64,000 nucleotides of DNA from Thunnus maccoyii (taxonomy: Eukaryota; Chordata; Actinopteri; Scombriformes; Scombridae): contig NC_056550.1 in assembly GCF_910596095.1 (NCBI RefSeq), positions 11,406,501-11,470,500 of the forward strand. The letters are read 5' to 3'. The position numbers were made by a program, and so were the translations under genes. The notes beneath the pieces were generated by a model that was not told the DNA's origin, searched no databases, and was given only the letters and a program-made list of their open reading frames with translations. Shown in pieces: positions 21,411 to 31,900 of the stretch (position 1 is its first letter; the number at the start of each line of letters is the position of its first letter).

Positions 21411-24400
21411 TGTGTAATGTGTCACTGTCCTTTTCACTCCTCCCCTCAGGTCGCTATAGCAGCGGTACAGACAGGAAGTTTGCTCTGCTTGAGGACGTGT
21501 TCAGGAAGTTCCCCGAGATTCCTGTTAGCATTGAGATCAAGGAGAACAACAGCCAGCTGATAAAAAAGGTGCAGTACACCCAAAAAAACAACAATAACAA
21601 CACACAACTCTGACCACAGCACAATCTCAGCATCTTCACTAGAAAATGAAAGAATCCCCCAAAGTCAAAGGAGAAAATGTTGATTTTCATCTGTAATATT
21701 CAACATCAGTGCTGGACACAAACCTCAACAAACATTTAAACTGTGATACAATATTTGATATGAAAAGTGTTCCTCAAAAGCCAGAGACATCTTGAAAGAT
21801 GTAAGAAAATCAAGAAAATATGTAGCATTGCTAAAATTAAACAGACAAAAATGAAGTAAGCAATAGAGCTAGCAATACTCAAAATTATTCCATAAAATGA
21901 GTAACATGGCTTTAGATTTTTTTCCCAAAAGGGCAACAGATATTAGGAAAGCACCTCATCAAACCATATAAAGGTTTCACAGGGTTTAGGGCTGCAGTTT
22001 GTGTGCAGGTTTTAAGTGTGAGGGCCTTGGATACAAGCAGTCTCTCACTGGCACTTTGTGAGGCTGAAGATGAATAGTTTTTTATTTCAGTGTGTCACAG
22101 ATGTGTTTAGTGGACACACTGATAGTTCTGAGGCTGTTCGTTTGTGGTGCTTAGCAACTATGTAAATGTCAGTCCGTCGCATCCGCTGTTTGTCTATTCT
22201 CATGAGCAAAGCGCTTGAAATCTGGACTTCACGTTGCTTTAAAAACATGTAGCTCCGTTTGAAGTTGATATGCTTGTGGACATAAAGCCTGATATGACTC
22301 TCAAACTTGACTTTCTTACTTAATAAAGGTTCTTTTTCCTGAAGTGTTCTCAGTATTTTGTCCACCATAGTTATACCTGATGTCTCCTGCTCACAATTTG
22401 CCCTGAAAAAAAAACAGAAATACCTGAGATGTTTGTGTTTTCATCAATATTTTCTGTGCAACTGTGTGTCCGTCTTGTTTTACACTTTCTTAATCAATTT
22501 GACTCACATTCACATCTCATCTGTGACCCTCCCTCGTCCGTCTGCAGGTATCCGAGCTGGTTAAACGCTACCAAAGGGAGGATCTCACTGTCTGGGCCTC
22601 TGTGAGCTCCAGCATCATGAATGAATGCCACAAAGCGGTACATGAACCACCTGGGGGAGACAAAGTTACTTGTGCAGCATCATTCTACCAAATCACAAAC
22701 ATTACATTCTCTTCACACTGTTATATTTCAAATTAAACTGTTTGCTTCGTAACAACATATTCACATAAATATCTGATGGTATTACAAGCTTCTGGTGGTC
22801 CGTCACTCCCCACATTCAGAAAAACTGTAGCAGTGTCGGCACCCATCTGTCTCTGTCTCTCCTTCTCTTTGTAGAACGGCTCCATGCCGTACAGTTTCAC
22901 TATGAACCGAGGCGTTCTGCTTCTTCTTCTCTTCTACAGCGGCCTGCTACCCTTCGTACCGCTGGGAGAGAGTTTACTGCAGTTCTACCTGCCGCGCATC
23001 ATCAACAGGTGTGGCTGCGGGCATGTGTGTGTTCATGCATGTGTCATTACACAGTGAAATCCCAAATCTGTTCATAAAGAGAGAGCACATTTCTCTGCTC
23101 GGACTATACCACTCTTATGTTATGTCAGGTGTGAGACAAATGTGTGAATGTGTCTATTGTTTCTCTCTCTTTCTCTGAGCGCGGCAGGACGTTCATTCCT
23201 GAGAAACCCATCCTGAGGAACAAACTGGTCATCTTTTTGTTAGAAAAGTGAGTGAAGTTTCCAAGAATAACATTTCTTACTAGTCATTTCAGAGAAATTT
23301 TTTTTAAAGCATATGGTAGTACATATGCTGATGATGTACAGTACTGTGCAAAGGTTTTAGGCACTAAAAGTAAAGTGATGATGCTGTCAAAAATGATGCC
23401 ATGAATAGTTTTTACATATCAATTAACTTCATACAAAGTTCAGTAAACAGAAAAAACCTATAACAAATCAGTATTTGGTGTGACAACGCTTTAAAACAGC
23501 AGCAGTTCTCCTCAGTACACCTGCACACAGTTCAAGGTATTTGGCAGGACGGTTGTTCCTGCATCTTGGAGAAGTTGTCACAGTTCTTCTGTGGATTTAG
23601 GCGTCTCAGCTGCCTCTGTCTCTTCATGTAATCACAGACTGACTCAATGATGATGAGATCTGGGCTCTGTGGGGGCCGTACCATCTGTTGCAGGACTCCT
23701 TGTTCTTCTTGTTGATGAAGATAGTTCTTTATGACTCTGGCTGTATGTTTGGGGTCGTTGTTATGTTGCAGAATAAATTTGGGACTGATCAGACGCCTCC
23801 CTGATGGTGTTGCATTATGGATAAGAATGTAAACATCTTAAGTGCCTAAAACTTTTGCACAGTACTGTAAATCACGTAAAAGTCAATATATGAATATAAA
23901 AATGAGCCTTTATCTTATTCAAACTAAATATACAGAGGTTGATCTATGCAGAGTTACAACCTTTTGGGGTGTAGCAAAGCAGCTTATGAAGCTTAAATAC
24001 ACCCCAGGACATAATACTGATTTTTTTTTTTTTTGCTGCTGTTTATGTAAAGCACTACATTTTTCATATATTTTTTATGCTGTCATTCCAGAGTAACTAT
24101 GAGAAAGAGTCTCTTCAAACACCTTGCAGCTCGTGGAATTCAGGTATGACGTCATTATCATAAATGTATATAGTATATACCTAAAGGCAGTAGGCAGGAG
24201 TTTTTAAAGTGAATTACAGGAATGCGTAGGATTGTGAAACAAGGATTGTGAAATATGAAAAGGTTAGATAAAAGGAAACACAATTATTAGAAAACAAATC
24301 AGATTTGTGCAGCTCAGTGTTGATCCAGAGCTTCAGTGTCCATCCAGTTTTCAGCCAAGCGTTGGAATGCATTATCCTGTGCCGCATTTGGCAGAAATGT

Positions 24401-25424
24401 ACATCATATCACCCCACTGCTCATGGATCACGCATACAGCTGTGTGCTTGTCAAAAAAAAAAACAATACATCAACCTGCTTATCAAAACACTGCTCTACA
24501 GTCCCTCTGGTGGTCAAAACCTCAACAGGGGAACTTAAAGTTGTATTTATCTTCATAAATCCTTCATCTGATGATGTAGTCATGGATTAGTATAAGTAGA
24601 AGGACAAACCTCAAATTGTTTTAATCTCCAAATACAACAAAGACACTTTCAAACCCGAAAAACCTGTTTTTTTTTTCATGCTACTGCTGAGCCCATGACT
24701 GCATTATCAACTGTAGGATTTAATTCAACCCAAAAACATCATGGTTTAACTGAGGAAATACTTCAGCCAAGACAAACAGTCCTGATGTGACTAATCTCTG
24801 CCGGGATGAGATCACCCCCATCGCCAGGCCATGAGTGGTCACTGAATAGTTTGAGCATGAAAACAATTGAAGTCATATGCTGTTGCCTTATCAGCTGCCG
24901 AGGGCCTCACCGCATCTGAACACTTGAATGAGTGATTATGAAGTAGTGCTTCCAAGAAAAGGTCTTCTCTGCATCATCCATATAAAAACAGAGGGGTGAG
25001 ATTTCCTCCAGAAGAGCTCCACACTCCATGATATACTGCAATAATATCATCTATTATACATCATGACAGACAGTAGCTATACAAGGGTGCATTAACATAA
25101 AAAAGAAATTTTTTTTCCCCAAAAAGAAAGAATCCATCATATGTTTAATGGTTAATGTGCATAAATTCATTGCATATGTTAGTATAAGTACAGTATTGTG
25201 TATATGTCAATAATGCAATGCTCAAAATTGCAGGAAGTTATGAACGTTAAACAGTGAAATGCATGATTTAAACTTTATCATATCTGTAATTGCAGGTACA
25301 TTTGTTTGTGTGCAACAAAGATGAGGACATAAAGGCAGCATTTGAAGTCGGGGCCACGGGGGTGATGAGTGACTACCCATCTCTTCTGACCAGCTACCTC
25401 AGCAGACACGGAAGTCAGGAGTGA
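19221..25424 (+). CDS. gdpd3: gdpd3, glycerophosphodiester phosphodiesterase domain protein 3 (lysophospholipase D), complete
   Basis: GDPD3 is a membrane enzyme that releases the head group of lysophospholipids to give lysophosphatidic acid. Exons: 19221..19359, 20056..20098, 20410..20545, 21251..21296, 21450..21568, 22548..22637, 22875..23008, 23188..23247, 24092..24143, 25296..25424; phases agree and give 315 residues (human 318). Catalytic features of the GDPD fold are intact: HRGG (His44, Arg45), Glu71 and Asp73 in MLELDCH, His86 in IVSHDEN and the SIEIK strand (148-152). A hydrophobic N-terminal segment (about 3-23) and a second one around 204-222 (VLLLLLFYSGLLPFVPL) fit membrane anchoring. 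Near-identity with human in ELDC.L, DLPLYK.KLEV, MRKSL..HL and VGATGV..DYP. GDPD1 is a close paralogue; mapk3 and ypel3 flanks favour gdpd3. Confidence 0.93.
21373..21416. repeat. (TG)n microsatellite in gdpd3 intron 4
   Basis: TG repeat about 35 bp upstream of the exon starting at 21450. Unlike the mapk3 case, a normal pyrimidine tract (TTTTCACTCCTCCCCTCAG) separates it from the exon. Confidence 0.93.
23337..23869 (-). mobile_element. Internally deleted Tc1-like transposon in gdpd3 intron 8
   Basis: Termini TACAGTACTGTGCAAAGG (left) and TTTTGCACAGTACTGTA (right) are near-perfect inverted repeats bounded by TA, the Tc1/mariner target. At 533 bp it is about a third of a full element. The interior read on the minus strand retains the middle of a Tc1 transposase region, seen as DNA segments such as TGGATTTAGGCGTCTCAGCT and GGCTGTATGTTTGGGGTCGT. 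It is not coding-competent. Flanking splice sites of gdpd3 are undisturbed. Confidence 0.85.
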
Positions 25425-25920
25425 CTTCCACACATATCTGCTCATGATATCTCAGAAATGGTCCCTTTCTGATAAATGAGGATTGTGTAAAAATAAAAAA
25501 GAAAGCATGACTGTAAGAGAAAAGTAAATATAAGAGGAGTGTGAGGCATTTCCTCAGCTATGCCAAGATGAGTCAGAGACTTGTTGGTCTTAACTATGAG
25601 TAAACTCATTAATCTTAAACCTTAATCAATATTGATTGAATCACTTGTTTGTGGTTCATTTGTATGGCCTCCACCCACAATCTTTCAGACACCTCCCAGT
25701 GTTTAAAGAGAGTCATTGATTTTTTCCCCAGCAACAAATCTGACTATTGCTATGGTGAATATTTAACCAGCTGAACCATGTGACCTGATAAACTATTTCT
25801 GATGATAAGAGAGTAAACGTGACATTGTTTTGACTGTGTCCGATGTTATTTTCTGCCATTATTTGATTGGTTTCAGTACGTGTAGCACTTAATAAATAAA
25901 GTATCTGATACAATTGATTC
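25425..25920 (+). other. gdpd3 3' UTR with polyadenylation signal
   Basis: Non-coding tail after the TGA at 25422. Overlapping AATAAATAAA at 25891..25900 is the likely polyadenylation signal, giving a UTR of about 0.5 kb. Confidence 0.65.
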
Positions 25921-27189
25921 TCATGTGTGCTTTATTTGCATGAGGTATTGAGATAAACAGAACACAAATGTGCGGTTGAAAAAGTAAAGATAAGAATAAT
26001 AGTTCTATGAATACCGTTACTGATGTAGCAAAGTAGTAGACTTTGTTGTGCATTCGACATTTCATCTACTATATATGCACATATACACGGAAGGTTTAAA
26101 TGTGCAGTAGACCTCACCTGTGTCCTTGTTTCCCCAGGCCACGGTCAAAGTCCAGCTACACTGCTGTGATAATAATCAACCAGTCTGTTGGTGAAACAAA
26201 GGCTGTATTTTTCTGACCTGGTTGGCTGTGCCTTGCAATGTGACAAGTGAGTTAATGGAATATAAGTGGATCAGTGGAGTCTTTAATACAGTACAAGGAG
26301 CAAAGGTCTGCTTCTAGTGACCCAGCAGAGAAAGGAGGCTCTTGTGATCACAGCGATCGGACACTGAAGTCATGTCCGCACTGATATTATGTTGGTGTAA
26401 ATACTATACTGTACTATACTATACTATGTTTGATTTCTTACCTGGAGGGAAGACTTTTCAAACATTTAGATCATAATGTTGGCCTAGATAGAAAATACAC
26501 TACAGCAGTTAAATGTAGGGCTGCAACTAACGATTATTTTCATTATCAATTACTTGATTAGTTGTTTCCCGAAGCCTAAAATGTCTTGTTTTGTCCTGAC
26601 CAACAGTCCACAGCTGAAAGATGTTTAGTTTACAGTCACAGAAGACTAAAGAAAACAGAAAATATTCACATTTGAGAAGCTGGAAGAATCACTCAAAATG
26701 ATGAATCTGTTATCAAAATAGTTGGCAACTAATCGATTAATCAACTAATCGTTGCAGCTCTGGTTAAAAGAGTCTAAAAAATGTGACATTTTGTGATTGT
26801 TAAAACACTGAGACAACTTTACAGATAGTTTATGGGTTAGTAGAAGTGTCTTCGGGGAATTTGCCCCTCAGTGTTTCTGAGATCCTGGCTACAGGCCTCC
26901 ACATGCACTGATGAGGAAAGCAAACACGCAACGTCAAGTCAGACATGCGAATAAATCAAGAAACCACAGCAACAAAACTCTCCCCATCCCTCCTGTACTG
27001 TCCAAGGATAATAAAACATTTCCTGAATTCTCTCACATAACCGCAAAAACTTGTTCAGTCAGTCAGTCACGGTCTACAGCGAGTCTACTGTGAGAAATTT
27101 ATCCCAAAACCACAGGCAGGAAATGATAACCTATTAACTGCATTTATGAAGCTGTACCAGCAACCGAGCTGATAGCCACAAAGAGCTCA
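25921..27189. other. Spacer between gdpd3 and ypel3
   Basis: No gene is recognised. It contains a hAT-like MITE (26517..26761) and, right after it, a 60-bp fragment matching the right end of the piggyBac-like copy at 29205..30407. A short ACTAT repeat lies near 26404-26427. Confidence 0.6.
26517..26761. mobile_element. hAT-like MITE with AGGGCTGCAAC termini, copy 2
   Basis: Starts AGGGCTGCAACTAACGATTA and ends TAATCGTTGCAGCTCT, with long inverted termini. It is the best preserved of the three copies in the window (others at 10189 and 58325). Confidence 0.8.
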
Positions 27190-27629
27190 TGTGAAGTCGA
27201 ATCTGATTGGTTGACCCACATTCTAGACGTCACTGCGGGGCTCTGATTGGTCGATGGGGATTTGTTTTGCACTCACTGACGCGTTTCAGACTTCCTCCTC
27301 TGCGTGTTTTCATAAACAAACCACATTTTCGTCCCGCCGGGGCCGCCGCACACAACCCTGTCAGCCTGCCAGCATTGTCAGATTCCTGCTCCCGTTTCAA
27401 CGAAGTGCCGCGGAGGAACTTTGAGAGCTGGTTTTACGTTAGAAAAAAGACAGAAACGCGGGTAAAGACTGAGTCCACTGCACAAACCGGAGGCTGTCTG
27501 TGTTCGTCTTTATTGTCCGAGCCGTCAGCGCGGCGTGGTCGACTGCTGCACCGAGCCTAAAACTGACCACATACCTGCTTTCATCGGATGCTTAGTAGAC
27601 CGTCTGTGAAGAGCCACGGTTATTATCAG
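27190..27629 (+). promoter_or_regulatory. ypel3 promoter and non-coding first exon (inferred)
   Basis: GC-richer stretch with two inverted CCAAT boxes (CTGATTGGTTGACC near 27202, CTGATTGGTCGATG near 27243). A strong donor CAG/GTGAGT follows 27629. Splicing from 27629 to the acceptor at 28963/28964 would put about two bases before the ypel3 ATG. An ATG at 27588 opens a short upstream frame (see findings). Confidence 0.5.
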
Positions 27630-28965
27630 GTGAGTCCAGGGAATATCCTGCATTGCGCATCTGAGCTGCTGTTAGCTGCGGCATGTTGTGACAGTGCTGT
27701 AATAACACGCAAAGCTAGGTCAGAGCTAGTGGGGCCGAGTCCTCCTGCAGCTGACAGATGTGTTCAGGCCGTTTGTGTGTCGTTATGTAGCGACTGATGG
27801 ACGGTGACCGGTGCTGGAAAGTACAGAAACGGTGCAGCACACGTTGCCAGGGGCCTGAATTTGGGTTACTGGTTTCATTTAATGAAGCGAGGAGAGGAGA
27901 GGATTGTTTGTGCAAACTGTAATGAACTAGGAAGCAAGCTACGTGATAAAAAAATGTGTCCTAACCAATCTATCACTCAACCTATTTAGTCAATTTGTGA
28001 GCATACATGCTTTGTCAAATGTTACTGTTATTATGTGCCGCCTCTGTTTCTGAATAGTGACAGAAAGATGTGAATAGATTAGATACATGAGCACAGCACA
28101 ATTAGGCTGTTTGTTTAGAAGGGCTGCAATTCAGTCACTGTCAATATACATTCACGTCTACTTTTATGGAAGTCCAGTTCTGCCCAGAAAAGAAAAAAAA
28201 TGGATGAATTGTGAAAATAGCTAAAACAAAAATACTTGTAGTAAATCATAATTCAGTGAAATGTAGGCAGAATTATAAAAACAGAAGTCTAAATTAATTA
28301 ACTTTTTTTGTTTAAACTATGACTATACATTTCTACTTTTAAGTCAAAGTTATGTGGTAGTAAATCAAACCTTATAAATTTGAATTATTAGGAAGTTAAC
28401 TTTGACCTTTGACTTTGACCTAAAACTGTTGTAATCTTGACATACTGTATGATGTTGATTACTTACCATGAGTACTTTTTATCTAATTAATATTTAACTT
28501 TTCATCCTTTTTTCTTTTCCAGGTTGAAATGGGCGTTTTATTCCTTATATACTGTATATATAATGTTTTGCCTCATTTATTCCTTTAATCAACTTGGTCT
28601 ATAAAATGCTGTGACAAGCAGATAATTTGCTTGACAAAAGCAAAAGTTCCTTGTCTGATCAGTTAATGGCCTGATTTTTACACCACTATAGTTTATAGTT
28701 TTAAGACATAGGTCAGCTCAGGTTACATTCGGATGAAGTTTTGCAGTGTCATATTGCTATAATTAAAGGTGTTAAAAGTTGTAAACCCTCTCTGTGACTC
28801 ATGTTCTTGACTTGCTTGCTGATAAAGTTAATCAAAATAATAAAGGAGAGCAACCAGCCCAGCACCTGATTGATCTGTATGTATCAGGAAGCACAGCCTA
28901 TGTCCCTGCATCCCTAACACCATGCACAACAATAAAGAAGCATCCTGCTGTCTTCCTTCTCAGAC

Positions 28966-31900
28966 ATGGTGAAGCTGACAAAAGCCAAGACATTCCAGGC
29001 TTACCTGGACTCCTGCCACCGTCGTTACAGCTGTGTGCATTGCCGCGCCCATCTGGCCAACCATGACGATCTTATCTCCAAGGTCAGTATATATTGCCGC
29101 CCTTTTGTTGTAGATAATCATTTCAGTTGGCTCTTTTGTTCTCACATTGATTAGAAAATAGGAGGGACTGAGAAAACTGGACTGACATGAAACACCTGAG
29201 ATCTTTAACACTAAAAGCTCCTGAGGTCGCTGTTAAATTTACCTGTGCACCTGGCTATCGCATTTCTAATACTAAAAGATATACTCTGTCATTGTATTTA
29301 GGCATTGTCTTCACAAAGGAATGTCTAAAGTCACAAAATAAGTTTTGTTTAATCGTCACCTGTGTTTTTGTCTTGTTGTATAATCTAAGTATCTTTAAGA
29401 ACACTAATCTCTTTGCATAGCTGTCAGTATAATTCAGTCTAAAATGACACTGAAAATGGATATTAGAAGAAAATATTTGCATATTTGGGTGGTGTGATAT
29501 TATTATAAAACAACATTCATCACATAATATGATAACCCATGCTATTTATATTACCAAAGTAGCCTAAATACCCCAAACTGACAATAATGAGCCATAATAA
29601 TAACAATTAGCAACCACTGCACTTATGGATGATTTAATGTCACAATATAATTGACAAATGACAAAATCAAGCGCACAATTTCACCTAATCAATTATTAAT
29701 TTAGGCATTTCAACAAAGTTTGAATAAAAGAACATCACCAAGAAACTTGAGGTAGCTTTTTTAAATTTATAACATATATTTCTCTTTTGATGTTTCATTC
29801 ATGAAAACAGAGTAAGGCAACGGGCAAATTAGGCTAAAAAGCTTAAAAACAACAAACAGTAACATGGCAAAACAAAAATGAATGAATAATCAATGAACTA
29901 AAAATAAGTTTTACAGACAATTAACATTTGTGTGTAGGCTAAACCATCTTAATTTGAACACATCTGATTATATGTGTCCCTCAAACACACTTCTAGCAGA
30001 CATTCAGCACCTCGACTGTGAATTTTCCACAGACAGCTTTCCTGCACTTCAGGCACTTGTCGAAGGTTTTTTGCAGGTCATTCTCCTCTGCTCATTTTAT
30101 CATTTAATTATGACTTGACGTAGTTGTCAGATCACACACTCTAATGAATGCCGTTGCCTAGCAACTCAGAATGTTTAAACATGAACAGAGTGGAAATAAA
30201 TACATTTCATATAGGGGTAAATTTTAATCGGTGGCGGTAATAGGTATAAATACCCATGTTTTTTAATCCAGATTCATCTTCACTACTTTTAACGATAGGG
30301 CTGCTACATAACATTATTTTAGGAAAAGTATTTTATTAAGACACATTGACATTTTGTGATTGTTAAAACACTGACATACACTTTACCTGTGGCGGTTCTA
30401 GTGTTAAGTACCTGGGCACTGAGATCACCACCTGTCCCTCACACAACATGCAGATGTGGCCTACAAAAAAGGCCCAACAGTGCACGTTTCTTCTGAGGAG
30501 GCTGAAAGCTTTTAATGTCTGACAGGACATTTTAACAGCAGTATATTGGTCACTCATCGAATCAGTCCTCACATTCAACATTGCATCCTGGTACAACTTC
30601 CTCACAGAGAAAAACAAGAAAAAACTCACAAGAATCATCAAGTGTGCAACCAAAATTACCGTCACCACTCAAACCAAACTCTCAGACCTTAAGAGTCACT
30701 CAGTAAAAAGAAGGGCAGACTTAATCACTGACGACCCTTCACACCTCCTTCACCGCTCCTTTCAGCTACTCTCATCAGACAGCCGCTTCAGAGCATCTCT
30801 GGCCAAAAAGAGAACTTAACACAACTCTTTCATTCCCACTGAAATATCCATTTTAAACAAGGCCAAATAGAATGTCACTACTTTTTAATGCAGCTTTGCA
30901 CACCTGCTCTTATTTATTTATGGGATTGTTTGTGTTTTAATGTAATTTTATGTAAGTCTTGGAAAAATCGCAGTAAATATCATGTTGTGTTTGTGATCTG
31001 TATATCAAGTCTTCTTCTCTTCTGTCTCCTAGTCTTTCCAAGGCAGTCAGGGACGAGCTTACCTCTTCAACTCCGTGTGAGTATTTTGTTTTAAAATTTG
31101 ACCACACAACTACGTGACTATTCTTATCTCTGGTTTCCAGTCGTGTTGTTGATCATGATTCATGCATCCTAAAGCAATTTTCAGGCAGTTAGTGTTAGAA
31201 TTACCATCACCTCTTTCCAAAGACATTACTGAAATATGAATCACTAATAGCAAGTCTTTTCAGATTAGAATAAGTATCTTTATACGTTGTAGATACAGAA
31301 ATAAGTGAATTTATTGTTTTGCCAGCATATTATCACTGAAATAGCTCTCCCTGACATCAAATTCCTAGAATTAGACATGTTTACACAAACCTCATTGTCA
31401 ACAGATGATTTGATTTGCTATAGAGTGGACCTTGAAGTTGGTGAGTTCATGTTAGTCATGCTCCTCCTGGGTTAGTAGGTCAGGCTCTAACTGTAAGATC
31501 TGAGGCCATTGAGGGCCCCCAGTCATGGTTAGTTCAGCACTTAATCTTAAATTCATCAGCATCTATTAAATTTAAACCTTGATCTGTTTAGGTGGAACTC
31601 TGAAACACTGTATTGTTGGAAAAGGGCCTTTCCCATGACTGTTTCATGAACTCAAGTCCTTTTTTTTATCTCCCTTAAAAGAACTTGTAGTGTTTGTAAA
31701 AGTGGCGTCAGTCCTGTCATCACGAAGCCCCCCATAAATCAAAGAGGAGCTGCTGTTTGACGACTGGGTTGTCTGGTTTCAGGGTGAACGTTGGCTGTGG
31801 TCCTGCGGAGGAGAGGCTGCTGCTCACAGGACTTCACGCAGTTGCCGACATCTACTGTGAAAACTGCCACACCACACTGGGCTGGAAATATGTAAGTATA

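Noticed and set aside
24770-24940. Possible Tc1 transposase remnant (FEHENN..SHML) in gdpd3 intron 9
   Set aside because: Similarity to the usual FEHEND.NHMLWP stretch is too short and diverged, and no inverted ends were found.
19221-25424. Calling this gene gdpd1
   Set aside because: GDPD1 and GDPD3 are close, but the linkage mapk3-gdpd3-ypel3 and the 315-residue length fit gdpd3 better.
27207-27560. 117-codon frame before ypel3
   Set aside because: It lies in the CpG-rich promoter and 5' UTR; no recognisable domain and no splice-consistent continuation.
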